A stretch of 64,000 nucleotides of DNA from Topomyia yanbarensis (taxonomy: Eukaryota; Arthropoda; Insecta; Diptera; Culicidae), in assembly GCF_030247195.1 (NCBI RefSeq), contig NC_080672.1:27659906-27723905 (forward strand). The letters run 5' to 3'. A program made the position numbers and the translations under genes. Shown here one piece after another: positions 1-12,228 of the stretch. The notes below the pieces were generated by a model. That model ran no database searches. It was not told the origin of the DNA and saw only the letters and a program-made list of their open reading frames with translations. Positions within the stretch are counted from its first letter, which is position 1. The number at the start of each line of letters is the position of its first letter.

Positions 1-424
1 TCACCTCATCAATCAATTCATGAGAACACTATATATTTCTAAAGGTATTCTTCAACTGAACACATTCGTGGAACATTGTAAGTTTGTGCAAAAATGGTGA
101 GAAAAGTTATTAACTAAAGAAGCAGCATGACTTCAAAACAAGTGGTTTTTATTATTAATCATAGCAACCCTGTTTGAATTGCTCCATCGTTATACAGGTG
201 TAAACCAGGCTTACTACCAACTGCTCCCGTATGGCAGATGCAGCTATTCAAACAGGGTTGCTATGATTAATAATAAAATCCACTTGCCTTGAAGTCATAC
301 TGTTTCTTTAGATAATAACTTTTCTCAGTGAATTTTCACAAACTCACAATGTTCCACGAATGTGTTCAGTTGAAGAATACCTTTAGAAATATATAGTGTT
401 CTCATGAATTGATTGATGAGGTGA
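1..424. repeat. Foldback element (long inverted repeat), left end at window edge
   Basis: Two arms, 1-183 and 242-424, are reverse complements with a few mismatches and small indels, around a 58-bp spacer. The left tip TCACCTCATCAATCAATTCA is matched by its complement at 405-424, and the inner arm sequence (AGCAACCCTGTTTGAAT) is mirrored at 245-261. No coding sequence is present. It is a foldback or long-TIR MITE. The left flank is outside the window, so a target duplication cannot be checked and the arm may extend further left. Confidence 0.85.
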
Positions 425-1439
425 TATTTTTTCAATTTTAACCGATTTTGCATACCAATTTCTCTATAAACTTTGAAATTTTTGCAGGGTCCGTAGACAC
501 AACCGATCGGTACCAAAATTTGCACGATTACTAAGGGCCATAAAAGGAATTAATAGAGCCTGGTGGAGCTAAAAGTCAAAAATTGAACCAGTCTAGTGTC
601 CATCCATTTTGCAGCCATGCTTTATCATTTTACTTGTATCAATCAAATTGCTTGATCAGTTCATTTGATTGGAAATTTAACTTAATGTTAAAAACTCTCT
701 CACCACAAATATTTTAGCATATGAAACTATGCGATAAAAATGATTTTACGTCGAAACAAAAAGAGAAAATTGAATGGAGTCAAAGAAAGAATTGCGGAAC
801 TTGCAAAGATGCACTATTTTCATAATAATAATGGTTATGTTTATTATTTACTATTTTAAGAAAATTAACGAAAATGCTCATAATAACACTAACTTTAAAC
901 TAATTTACTTCTAAAAGAATACTAAATTCACTTAACTGAAAGGTTTTAATACAAATTTCTCGATCAAATTCTCCTGGCTTTCGAATGAAAAAAGGACTAT
1001 ACGTGCCATACTTTTTCAATAACCCAAACACATGAAGACAAGAAAATATAAATGTATCACGTCGAAAAACCAATTATGCAACTCTTCAAGACTAACAATC
1101 TGAATTATAAAAATGATGAGGTTAACTATTAGGATTTTCAAGAAATGAACGAAAAATCGATCAAAATTGTTTAATTTTCAATAAATTACTTTGAAAAGGC
1201 ATCACTCAATGTGAAATTTTCTCGCCTTCCCAATAAACCTAAACGATTTGTAACACAAAGTATACTTTTTAAGTCAGAGTAATTTTAAGTTTTTAACACA
1301 AAAAGTTCAATAACCTTGTAACGGTTGAGATTTTTTCTCTAAATATGACCGTCAATCACCCCTTGAGAGGTTTTTAACCATCAACCAAATACCCCGTATA
1401 AGCGATATCCTGCTAGCTATTTAGTCAATAAGGCCATCT
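425..1439. other. AT-rich gene-less stretch
   Basis: Very AT-rich sequence with stops in all frames. I see no recognisable repeat boundary, RNA gene or coding signal. Confidence 0.5.
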
Positions 1440-2110
1440 AAGTAAAATGACTCTAAAGTAACAATCTACGATTTAAACGATTTCCATTTCCCTGTGAAAA
1501 TCCCCAACACCGTCGCGTCCGAACCGCAAATCCTGATGCAACCAAAAAAAAGTGCAACCTTCACGCCAAACCATAATCCAACGAACAGAGAAGATTAGTG
1601 CAGTCGCGCAGATAGGCAACGCTTCCGACGTGTGATCGTGAGGTTCGGGTCTGTCGGTTGGGTGAAGGGAAAGGATCTGTTTGTAGTTTTGCACCGAAAA
1701 AGGAAAGCACAAGCGATAATTCTTGGCTTCCTTCCGTCGCCCGTGCCAGGACTCCGCCGCTGCTAATGCTACTAGCTACTACTACTACTGGCTGGTGATG
1801 GTGAGTTAGTTAGTGCCAAATCCTGTTGACTATACACGGGCTTATCGTAGGTAGAGCGAGCAATCTACATCCGTCCAAACACGGAACCGTCGCGCTGCAC
1901 AATGGCGAGGTAGTTTGTAGCTATTGTCTTGCGCTTTTTGTGCCGGATTCTCTGCACGGAGGAGGATGTTGGAGACCACACGGGTGGATTTCATTCAACC
2001 CCTTTCATTATGCTGATGGAAAACCACGCGGGTGTTGGTGGTTGCATTCGAGGTGAGGTCTTTTGCATGCGGTGAACCCGGGTTTGCCACGGTGGCGAGC
2101 TAGAACGAGG
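1440..2110. other. GC-richer unassigned block with a CTA microsatellite
   Basis: Base composition rises sharply compared with both flanks. Short open frames of fewer than 80 codons occur on both strands and none has a recognisable domain. A short CTACTACTACTACT run lies near 1775-1790. It could be a host promoter, a 5' exon, or the 5' region of an old element; nothing decides this. Confidence 0.3.
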
Positions 2111-2779
2111 CTTTGCTTTCCTTCAGTTGTTAAGTCTTTATTCAATAATATTTGGAATAAGCTCGCTATGATTTGGATTTTCCCTTGAATTTATTTAATA
2201 ACAATTATAATAATAAACGAAGTGAAAATACGTTCTAGAACCAAATCTAAAAGTATTATTTGTCTAATTCTTTGTTAGCAAAAACTTCGTTGAAAATTTC
2301 TAAAACGTAGGGATTCCTCTAAGCGAAAAAACAAACAAGTGAAAAGCGAAAAGCTTTCGCGAACTGTCCTTTGTGCAAGAAGAACGTTCAGCAAAGTAAC
2401 AAACCTTAACTGGAACTAATTGTGTGCTCTGTCCTAGTTATCATCATAACTCAGCCTGAGAGGGCTTATAGGGAAAATAAAACGCAAAGCGCTCCAACCA
2501 TCTGCAAAACTGTTCTTTTCATCTGGTGTGCACAACTCACTTGCAAACGCCACTCAGCTGTTCAACTCAGAAGAGCCTTTATACACATTTTATAGTCTCA
2601 TACAGCGACAAAAATGGGCCGCTCTGGGAGTGAAAAGTGTGACAGTTCTGTGACACGATTACTATGCTAAATAGGCGTCGGACTGTCGTTTCGGTGCCTA
2701 CTGTTATCCTACCAGGGCTAAATGTTTCCCGGCTCGAGTTTGTACATAGAATGCAGTCTTCCTGGAGTTTACAGAAATG
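2111..2779. other. Gene-less stretch
   Basis: No open frame with coding character, no repeat boundary and no RNA gene seen. Confidence 0.4.
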
Positions 2780-3135
2780 GGTTTATTTTCGAGAATAGAT
2801 GACTGAGACGGACATAATATCAGGAATCAGTAGCGACTGGCACAAATGACACGTTTCCCATGATGATCGAAGATTTGTGCCTTGCCATGATTTGTCTTTT
2901 CATCATTTTCCTGATGAGAATGATTGAGGAAGTGGTAAGGCTAGGGGTAAAGAAAATAATGAAAATAACAGAACAATTAAAACAGAGCATTCTGCACTCC
3001 CACAAGGATGCTAGACGATCCGCAGGTGCTATAATAGCAGAAATAAAACTTACAACCCTCGGAGGGATTTGGAATTTTTATTTGAAAAGTGAGCGGATAT
3101 GTCAACACCCCCGAGATATTGTCATTCAAATACAG
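2780..3135 (-). mobile_element. LINE 3'-UTR fragment
   Basis: Read on the minus strand, this segment matches the 3' region of the LINE ending near 26742. Shared blocks include AAATTCCAAATCCCTCCG, ATTTCTGCTATT and CCTTACCACTTCC. It also matches 46886-47020 (GGCAAGGCACAAATCTCCGATCA with small changes, then a CTACTGATTCCTGA block). A frame of 95 codons on the plus strand is antisense to this UTR and is not a gene. It is a 5'-truncated or internally deleted remnant of that LINE family. Confidence 0.65.
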
Positions 3136-3361
3136 CTTAAACTATAGCTCTTTACCACACAGAATTAGGAACAATAGCGTATCCTCGAGCAGTGATGGCA
3201 TTTCACCCTAGTGATGCACTGGCGCGTAAGTGTGATGCCTACACAGAGGATACAATGATCACACACCACAGAAAAAAGCAGAACGCTCTTTCTTTCGGAG
3301 CTGTAAAGACCGATTTCAAGTGTGCGCTGGTGTTGAGGTAGTTGGGTGCGAGATAACCGTG

Positions 3362-3770
3362 CTCTCTTGCTCTTTAAATTCTCTGTGGCGCGCTCAGATA
3401 AAGTCACCACCGCGCGCGCCCCAGAGTCGCTGTGGTGTATTCACTAGCGTGTATTCACTGGCGTGTGATCTTTGGTTTGTTTTCGTCTTACAAGCGGCAT
3501 TGCGAGTGAGATTGATTTGATTTGCACAGGTTGTTGCGTTGTGTTGTGTGGATGGTGGTGGCTTATTTCAAGCTTATATTATTTTCTACTGAAGATTTCA
3601 TACAAGTTGCTTGGTAAACCAAACGAGTTTATAAAGTATTGTTACACTACCTGCAAAACTAAAAGTACTCGGTCCTCGGAGCAAATTGGGAAAACTTTTT
3701 ACGTATCATCGTATAGAGAGTTTTATAATGACCAGAGGCACCTGATATGCAAACTCGTGTTATAAGTATT
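3362..3770 (+). repeat. Diverged dispersed repeat, copy 1 of an inverted pair
   Basis: Homologous in reverse orientation to 8570-8978. Shared blocks are AATTCTCTGTGGCGCGCTCA, the run GATAAAGTCACCACCGCGCG, TGATCTTTGGTTTGTTTTCG and a stretch ending GTTGTTACACTACC (one mismatch in this copy). Similarity decays toward 3770. The start is sharp and GC-rich, like the 5' end of a retroelement or a terminal repeat. No coding domain is present. Confidence 0.65.
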
Positions 3771-6700
3771 AATAGTTTTATTATAACTTAATCCTACAAG
3801 TTTAAAACGAAATCTTAGATTTCGCCGACAGGCTTGACATATTCAGTAAAATTAGGTATACGCTTGTGACGATAATTAATTTACATACAACATCACAATT
3901 GAGCGTACACCCGTTATTCATTTGTTTATTTGTCTATTATTTTGCGTGGAAATCGTTTAAACAGCAGGCGAAAGCGAATGTTTCAAGAGCATGGGAGCAA
4001 GGACCGGGATTCTGCGCGTCAATGAGCGAAATAAATTGGCTCAGTTTCGGGGTCAAGAAAAAAGGCCACTAGTGTTCACGCTTATTTTAAATGAACAATG
4101 AATCTTGTGTTCCATAAAAGGATGTTATAAATGGGTCAGCAGCAACAATGTTTATTATACATATTCTAGATTTTTGCGTCAGTTAGTATTGTAGACCGTA
4201 ATTATAATGCACGAATTCATTGCACGTAATATCAACAGCAAAACAAAGTATTAGGTATCCGGTAGTATCTGTCAATCTCTATGGAATTTTCGTATTTTCA
4301 AGTAACAAGTAAGGTGTTTCCTCAAGTTTAAACAAGCGATTTTTGTGTGATAAATTATTCCTCATTATAACTTTCTTGAATGAGGTGTTTTATCAAAAAG
4401 GTAGTGTTGGGAAAATATCAATGTTCACAACAGAATCTTTTCATCGCCGATTTTCTAATAAAAAGTTCACTGATATAAAATATCACTACGGAAAAAATCG
4501 TCAGTGAACTTCAAAAGTGCCGATGTTTGGGAACATTATTCGGTTCAAGCAAATATCGGAAGAAGAAAAGATCGCTTGCGAACTTTTATATCAACGAAAA
4601 TATAGAAAAAAGTTCGCCTTATGAAAACATCTTGCACGATCTTCAAACAGGGGATTTCCGAGGGATTTTCAAAGATTCCGAAAACCTGTAGATTAACATG
4701 ATATAAAAAACTACGTTCTATAATATTACGGCGATAGCTCAATAGGATAAAGCGTCAGGCTACTTTAGTGTCAACAAAGCTTTCTTCAGAAGCCATCGTG
4801 TAAAAAAAAATCGACAGAATTAAAATGGGAAAGAATTAAAATGGTGCTTGAATGGTATGTTGTCAAAATATATATATGGAAAAAAGCAAATTCTGGTATG
4901 GTGTCCGGTTCTTAACAACCCGTTGTTTGTATGACCGAGTATGAAAGTTATATATAGTTGAGCTAATGTATCTATAGTTGCATGTCCCATAGGAGCCGTA
5001 ATTAGCAATGGCTATATTAATGATACATGGTAGTGGTAATGGTACAAGAAGTATCACATACATAAATTGTTTAATAAACAATCTTAACATTTTTTTATCA
5101 TTTTTGGGATTAAATGCTTTTGTTTAATATATTGACATCGCCCATAGAACTTTTCATCGATTTTTTAGCAGAATTTTCACTCAAATATTCTAGTTCTCTG
5201 CACACATACCTAAGATACGTTGAACGATTTCCCATATTTGCAATTAAAACTCTAGGGCAGTTCATAAGACACGTAGAACAACTTTCAACATTCTGCTTTT
5301 ATTGCACTATATTATTAGTCTAACTAATGCTATCGTTGTAATGCAGTACAAATGTAGATTTTCAAAAAAAATATATTAGAATTAGAACGAAATATTTTTT
5401 GTATCGCTACGTCGCTCGAGAATAGCCAAAAAAGCGTAAAATATTTGGCTTTTACTGACCCAAGCAAGACTAAAATGCAACTCACACCTTAAGTGCAATT
5501 AAACTATTATGTATTTACTTTGTTAGCATTACTAGAGCATTCGAAATTGATAAATTTTGAGAAGAAAAAGGAATATGTTGAGGATAATTAGTATTGTCTG
5601 ATATAATATTACTAAATATCCATAAAAACTTATTTCATCAGGAATCAAATCCTATATTTCTGTTTATCAGAAAATTTGAATCACCTAAATGGACTAAGAA
5701 TAAAAATCACGGAAGTGTACTCGATTCGAAGTGTATGCATGAATACTTACAGGTGAATTGATTAATATATGTATAGAATACGAAGTTTGCGTTGATTTTT
5801 GGGATAAACGTAGATCGTATTCCTTTTTCGGATCGAAATGAAAACAAAAGCACATCCTCACGTCACGAAATCAACTATAGGCTCAAGGTTTACACAAGAA
5901 GATTTTTATTCGGTGAGGTCATAAACATCCTCTGATACATAAACTTAATATTATAAGCTTTACAAATTATAAAATCACGGTAAACAGATAAACGTTCTTT
6001 GGAACAATTTAGTATGTACTGCAAAGACGGTGGATTTGCCATTTTGAACTTCTTTGCTGTACTCGTACTCGTACCCGAACATGTTAGGTTTTAATTTTAA
6101 TTCTCTCTCTTATTATTCCATCGCATGGAAATTCGAGAGAAAACCAGCTAATTTATTTAAATGATGGCACAGAAGAAAAATGCCGTCAAAAGATTCCAGA
6201 ACTAATTATTGAGGGTTTACACCACTATAGAGCACGAAAAATAGGCATATTTCGGGAATTTATCTTGACACAATAATGAGATGAATAGAGATCTTGTTTA
6301 ACTTTCCAGCAGTGCACGCTGCTCTGAAAATCTAGCGAACCCGTCTTAAAGCATCAGCGGCTGCTCGTTCAGTGGGCCATAAGCGCGACTTCCAGAGGGT
6401 TAATGAGATATATAACATTACTTTATTGCAAAAAAATGATTTATTCGAGTAATTTCGTCACAAGATGGCGGCTGTGCAGCACTTTCCCGTCGGGGAGTTT
6501 TTTTTTGGAAGGGGTCTACGGCCGGAACTCTATGTCCCGTAATTTTTGATCCAGAGCCAAAAACCAAAGCTTTTTAAACTTCTTAGAACGACAGCAAGCA
6601 GCATACGTAAGATTTGTTCTACGTCTTGATTTTTCGCGAAATGGCACATTTTTTAGTCGAAAAACGCTGTAAATCTGTTAAAAATCGACACAAAATTTGC

Positions 6701-7236
6701 TTATTAAAAAATTATGCAATGAAAAAATTAAATCCCACGTACATCGCTGGAGAAAGTAATCTTTAACATGCTGTAAAAATTTTAGGCTGATCAAAAATCA
6801 TTTGTTCGAGTTACATTTCCGGCCAGATAAAAAAAAATTATTTCGAGAAAAACACGGTTAACGTTTTTAGTATACTCGAGGTATACATAAGAGGCGTTGC
6901 GAAAAAATTTGAATATTTATTTATTGTTTTCGCGATTCATTTTTTGGAATATCATTTTCAGCATCCTAAAGCACCAGTAAACAAAATTCAACCAATAAAT
7001 AAAATAAAATCTCTACTGCGACAGATACTCCCGAACAAGCTCACAGAGCAAGAGACCGTGGATACTGTGATCTCCGGGTCGGCTTGCTACTGGGTAATCG
7101 GAGGGGCTTCGCGGAACAAGGTGGTGCACAAAACTATTGTCTTTCTAGGATGTTTCACGGTTCAAAAGGAAAAGCTAATTTAAAATGAAATAGGGAAATT
7201 TATTTAAGACAAAATGAGCAAACTAGGTGTGGGTGT
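3771..7236. other. AT-rich gene-less stretch
   Basis: Long AT-rich interval between the two inverted repeat copies. I find no coding domain. A short tRNA-like A box lies near 4735, and the segment 6440-6860 has the look of an old repeat but I could not find its ends. Confidence 0.4.
4730..4765 (+). other. tRNA-like 5' half (A box only)
   Basis: TAGCTCAATAGG at 4735-4746 fits the pol III A-box consensus and is followed by a D-arm-like GATAAAGCGTCAGGCTA. No B box (GGTTCGANTCC) follows at a usable distance and no cloverleaf closes, so this is at best a relic of a tRNA or tRNA-derived SINE. Confidence 0.3.
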
Positions 7237-7735
7237 GTGTGGTGTGGTTTATTGGGCTATTGTACGGGTTCAATATGGGTAAGATTCCGTTGCGGTACGT
7301 ACCGGTGCTGCTACGTTGCACGTGGTGTTCGATGCTGGCGAGCGCTCGGTGAAGATTCCGGAAGATGCTCGCTGTCCGTTGGGTTCGCTGTTGGGGCTGG
7401 TGGCACTGCTATGGCGTTCCAATACCCGTGGCTCGCGATGACGCCAGTGGATTGTGATGGCGGATGGGTGGCGTGGCGGGAAGGGAACTGTACGGCGCGC
7501 CGCGGCGTCTTCCTTCTTTGGCTCGATCGATGGGCCACGGACGGCTTCACCGAGAAGGGCCCTCCTTTACGCTTAGGGCGCACTGCCCGAGGGTTCACAG
7601 GGCTCTGTGGCACCTGTAGGCTAACTCCTTGACAGTTAGACTTCGGCAGATTCCTCTGCCTAGGCCGAAACATGTGCAGTGAGGAATTCAATCGGTTATA
7701 CAACAAAAAGGTCCTAAATGGGACGTATTGTCAAG
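7237..7735. other. GC-rich unassigned block with open frames on both strands
   Basis: A strongly GC-rich island in AT-rich DNA. It is open for 131 codons on both strands, 7237-7632 (+) and 7311-7706 (-). Neither product has a recognisable domain, signal peptide or transmembrane segment; the minus frame is rich in Pro, Arg and Ser. High GC alone lengthens frames by depleting stops, so opposed long frames are expected and do not show a gene. It may be the regulatory end of a retroelement or a host CpG-type region. Confidence 0.3.
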
Positions 7736-8569
7736 GTGAGATCGACGCTTCTGATTAAATTCAGCGATTTAATTTACCTGAATGAACTGCTGAATAGATT
7801 TTAACTAGTCTCACACTTTTTAATGTTCTTCAACTCACTTCTTAATCACACGAACGCTGCGGTACTAATGACCAATGGCGGGTTCCTTCGATTTCCTCTT
7901 CCCTTACTACCGCCACCCACAATTTCCACCTTCCTTCTAGGAGTAACCTATCACCACCCCTTCAGGGGTGTATTATCTCTCCGTATAACACTTTCGACCC
8001 TTTCAAGCCCAATGTTTCTATATACAATTATCTGTGTTTTGTCCCTACTATTTACATTTTATATTTTATTTATTTATTTATTTTAATACTAACCCTACTA
8101 ACATTAACATTAAGGAACACAACAGTTTAAAAAATTAAAAAAATGCACATAAAAATCTTGAGGACTTGTAACGACGGTTACAAAAAATTAAATGTTTTAA
8201 AAAATCTACTGTGCTGTAACCCATTTAAAGAACTGTACCGGTCAAATAGAAGCGCTTCTAAATTGGCACGTCATTATTTTTAATAACGCGCTACAGAAAA
8301 AAAAAGTAACAATATGAATTCTCGTGAACGTTATCTTGTTTTATGTGGACTTTATCTCGGAGAAGTTGGACATCGAATAAGCCTCTTCTCGCGTGAGTGA
8401 GAATTACAATGCCTGCGTATGATAACAATCGAAAACGTGTGTGTGTAATGGGTCACTTTACTTTTTGGCGTCGCCAAATTCGCAATCAAAATAAGTTAAC
8501 TTACCATTGAGTTGTTCAGTCGAACAAAAAATAGGCCGTTCCTAATGTTGATGTACAAATCCCGTCTTA
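7736..8569. other. Gene-less stretch with a TTTA microsatellite
   Basis: A (TTTA)n-type tract lies near 8060-8085. The rest is AT-rich with no coding signal that I can support. Confidence 0.4.
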
Positions 8570-8978
8570 CATCTGTTATACGATTAATCTGATACTACAG
8601 ATCATTATAAAACTTTGTTTATACCAGCCGATACATTGATACTTAAAACGTTTGCCTTGTTTGCCCCTAGGCTCGAATACTTCAGGTTTCCCACGGTAGT
8701 GTAACAACACTCTATAAACTCGCAAGCTTTACCAAGCAACTATGAAATCTTCAGTAGAAAATCATATAAGCTTGAAATAAGCCACCGCCATCCACACAAC
8801 ACAACGCAACAACCTGCGCAAATCAAATCAAACTCACCCGCGCTGCCGCTTGTAAGACGAAAACAAACCAAAGATCACACGCTAGTGAATACACGCCAGT
8901 GAATACACCACAGCGACTCCGGGGCGCGCGCGGTGGTGACTTTATCTGAGCGCGCCACAGAGAATTTCAAGAGCTCTT
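8570..8978 (-). repeat. Diverged dispersed repeat, copy 2 of an inverted pair
   Basis: Reverse-complement homologue of 3362-3770. The GC-rich start of the repeat lies at the high-coordinate end (about 8978), so the two copies diverge from each other around a 4.8-kb interval. Outside these limits I see no shared sequence. Confidence 0.65.
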
Positions 8979-9140
8979 CTCCACACTCTACACGGTTAAA
9001 TAAAACAACCTGTAGAAAAGTTCTTTTAACTTACTTTTGAGTTGTGCGTCGCTTTCGCACTTATTAGTGTTGTGAAAAACAAAAAGAGAGATTCGACTCA
9101 CTCGAGGTCTTCCGTGGAGGAAGGTACTTTTGAGTTGTTT

Positions 9141-9268
9141 GGGGTGAACTCAAAATTAGGTAAATTCAACTTAAATTTGAGTATAAAAAACCTATCAATG
9201 AGTTGTAATTTTTGCCGTGGTTAAATGGAAACTACCTTCAACACGGTTTACCTAATTTTAAGTTCCCC
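9141..9268. repeat. Small inverted repeat
   Basis: An arm near 9141-9164 (CTCAAAATTAGGTAAA core) pairs with 9247-9268 (TTTACCTAATTTTAAG core); GGGG and CCCC blocks extend the pairing at the outer ends. Probably the core of a small MITE whose true ends are not defined. Confidence 0.4.
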
Positions 9269-9469
9269 CACGATACCACGAGATTGAGTCAAAGGAACTC
9301 AATTTTAGGTAGTTTTTCGTTTCCGTGTAGATCGTTCCAGTGTTGGGTGTATGAAAATTTACCTCTGCCATCAACGTGCGCTTACACATATCAAATACGG
9401 TGGTGTATATGAACGAAAGAGAAGCGCTCTCGTTTCGCTTGTCAGAGTGTGGGGAGTAATTTCAATTTC

Positions 9470-10905
9470 TCTTTACTGCACAGAAGATAGGGACATCACT
9501 GTCCTCGAGTTTCAGTTCTCTGTACATAGGTTCATCTATGTATGAAGAACCCAAAATCCGGATACGCTATTGCATCACTGTAGGGCAGTTACATATCAAA
9601 TGATATGAAGTTCCGTAATCGGATTTACGCTGAATAGTAGCCATGTGATAATTAAGTTTGCAATGTCCAGTCAGTGCCCAGACTAGAATACTGCAATTGT
9701 GCTTGGAAAAATGCAGCAAATTCTTTGGCATTTTCGGACTCACATCCGGTAGAAAAGTCTTTATTTGAACGCAAGTTTGTAAGCTACGCCAATGGTTGGC
9801 ATGTTTGGATTCAGCCCAAGAGCGAATCTTGTGCTTTATCCAACTTATCGACAATAGTAAAACTGGTTCTGGACCAACGAAGTCAGTCACAGCACCAGGT
9901 CTAGCCAATTTGCCGGACATTCATTTCCAGTAATACCGGTACCCATAGAAGGTAGATAGCACTTGTAATGCTAAGTTCTTCGACTTGAGTTCGACTTGCG
10001 ATTACTAATTTCGATCTCGAATCTGTTGAACTAAGTGCTTTCAGGACAGCCTGGCTATCAGAGCAAAATTAGATTCTTTTACCGCAAATCCCCCGTTGAA
10101 GTGTCGATTGTACGCACCACAGAATCGCGACGATTTCTGCTTGGAATAATATACAGTATGTACCAAGCGAATTAGAATGGTTTAATTTCATTTCACGACA
10201 ATAGACACCAGCACCTTTCTCGGCCCTCCAACAAAGAACCATCAGAACAACACAGCCACAGTCTTGTGTGGTTAATTGCACGATCCATTGGGTTACTGTT
10301 TCATAGCCCAGTACTTTAACACGAAATGCACAAGAAAGTGCTTCTTGTTTCAGAAACACATATGGTGGTTTTATTTTCAAGAGTGCCTCTAGAGTAGCAA
10401 TAGGTTTTGATGAAAATGCACCAGTCATCGCAATCAAGACCATCCTCTAAACCTGATGTAACTTTGATAGGATTGACATAACCTCTCCCTTCTGCCACCA
10501 AACAAGGCATCCATATGCCAGTAATGGTCTAACCATTGTTATGTAGCTCCACTGAATGTACTTGGATTTGAGTCCCCAAGATTTGCCAAATCGATATGAG
10601 CCGTCCAATTAAGTCTTGAGTCAAGAATTACCCTAACGTGCTTGACTTGATCGCCGGTAATAATTTCAAAGTCGAAGCACTGCAATGGACGAGCTATGAT
10701 TGTAATTCCTCGTTGAGTGAAAAGCACCATTGATGTTTTATTTGGATTAACTGATAGCCCAACATGAAGACACCTCAACGATGACCACAGATGTCGGTTG
10801 CTAAGCATTGTGTGAATCCAGTCCGTGATATATGAAGGTACTCCATGACCTCGCGCTGCTTTCAAATTACATTTGTCCATATAAACTTTGACCGCATTGG
10901 TCACC
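9470..10905 (-). pseudogene. Non-LTR retrotransposon (RNase H-bearing LINE), internally deleted copy A
   Basis: Read on the minus strand. The first segment, from about 10904, matches LINE reverse transcriptase just after the first catalytic box (HGVPSYI, WIHTML). It then jumps directly to the post-palm motif LSVNPNKTSMVLFTQ, so the region that should hold the catalytic F/YADD box is missing. An RNase H-like segment follows (GAGVYCRE, then EIVAI at about 10443-10069) and then the C-terminal tail shared with the copy at 26253-26480 (TGHCKLNYHM, YGTSYHLICNCP). The frame is broken by several stops and frameshifts. It cannot encode a working polymerase. The clade is uncertain among RNase H-bearing groups (I, Outcast, R1, Loa). 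Confidence 0.75.
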
Positions 10906-11084
10906 TACGGCGGTTCCTGAGTCCATAGAAGCAGGAACTGAAACGTTGAGATTTGATGTAATCTTTATTTCACCTCTATATCACCCGACATACCAGAATA
11001 AACTGGGAGTTTTGGATTATTCACCCTCCTCACATACCCACCCCGCATGACAAAATAAGTTAGCAGAAGGACAACATTGAATTA
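10906..11084. other. Short spacer between two LINE remnants
   Basis: AT-rich spacer. It may hold another LINE 3' tail, but I cannot anchor it. Confidence 0.3.
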
Positions 11085-11164
11085 ATTTTTATTTTTTTAT
11101 TCATTTCGTTTATTTGATAGGCACAAATGCGTTAGCGGTGCCAAATTTTTTTATTTTTACATTT

Positions 11165-11475
11165 TGGATATTTTAAAACTAGGAGGTTACAATGTTGAAA
11201 TTTTTTTTTTTATAAAAGAGAAAAATTTTACAGCTATCTTAAGACTAGAAATAAGATTCTATATACAAGAGAGGGGGTAAAAGATTTTTTTTCATCAAAA
11301 ATTTTAAAACAGGGAATTCAATAGTAATAGTTTTGTAGGAAATATTTACAGTTATCTTAAAACTAACAATATAGTTTGGTACACAAAAGGGGGAACAAAT
11401 ATTTATGAAAAATTTCACCGGTGTTTTAAAACTAGGGATACAATTCTATTTACAAGACGGGGGACAATAGTTTTA
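11165..11475 (-). repeat. Tandem repeats in LINE 3' UTR
   Basis: At least three related units recur at irregular spacing of roughly 70-120 bp. Each (plus strand) carries a block like CTTAAAACTA...TACA(C/A)AA followed by a G-run and AA; the cores are near 11229, 11345 and 11420. They are diverged and lie within the 3' UTR of the Loa-like element. Confidence 0.5.
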
Positions 11476-11757
11476 ACAAAGAGGTAAAGTAAATTTTTTA
11501 TCGGAGACTTATGCTTGGTCAAGATATTCAGAGGGGGGATATTTCCAAAATCGGTGTAAAAGCAGTTGTATCAATGACAAGGGAGAGAAGGCGTAGATGG
11601 TGACCAGGAGAGAAGAGCAAAACTTGCAACTTCCGGACAAACGGGAGATCAGCGAAACAAATTAGCGCCTCAGTCTAGTAGGTCGGATTGGGGGATGGTA
11701 TTCTTCGGATCCGCGGGGAATCCTTCAAAAGTCATCGGACCTCTAGTTTCTCTCGCT

Positions 11758-12180
11758 TCAGTTTCCGTAGTGGTAAGGGCGACGGCGGTTACATAGTGGC
11801 ACTCTGGAGCTGATCGGTTCCACAAGGCAGGAGGAAACTTCTAAAAACGAGAAATAAAAAGAGAGGGGCTGAATTGGGATATTTATCGTTTTTATGAAGG
11901 TATAAATAAGGGACATATAGGGGAAATCACGAGTTGCCAGCATATCTTGGACTGGTATATTGGGTGGTCTACCTCGGGCCCGAAGGGAATCCTTTAACTG
12001 AGACCTGGCGTCCAAACACCCGGCGCATACCCAGACAACGTGTTCGATGTCGTGATAGCCCTCGTCACAAGCGCACAGACTACTCTCCGCAAGCCCAATA
12101 CGCCGCAAATGCGCATCTAAGGTATAGTGGTTGGACATAAGTCGGGATATTACACGAATAAAGTCCCGACTCACATCCAT
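11758..12180 (-). pseudogene. LINE ORF2 C-terminal domain fragment
   Basis: 140 codons on the minus strand. It contains ISRLMSNHYTLDAHL and a Cys/His cluster (C-A-C-D-E-G-Y-H-D-I-E-H...C), the CCHC-like motif that follows RNase H in many RNase H-bearing LINEs and is thought to bind nucleic acid. The upstream RNase H part is in another frame, so this is a broken ORF2 end. The initial methionine is just the first ATG after the break. The final part after about residue 105 is probably 3' UTR read through. Confidence 0.7.
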
Positions 12181-12228
12181 CCCCCTGAACCAAGGCTTCG
12201 TTGATACCTTTGGGATAATGGAATGTAG

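Noticed and set aside
2860..3147. 95-codon plus-strand frame and an opposed minus-strand frame
   Set aside because: Both fall in a LINE 3' UTR shared with 26490-26742 and 46886-47020.
3165..3320. GTATCCTCGAG / CAGAGGATAC pair as an inverted repeat
   Set aside because: Too short and imperfect to call an element.
4730..4800. Possible tRNA gene
   Set aside because: Only an A box is present; no B box and no cloverleaf.
6460..6475. AAGATGGCGGC word resembling a YY1/Pho site
   Set aside because: A single short match in a gene-less repeat-like region is expected by chance.
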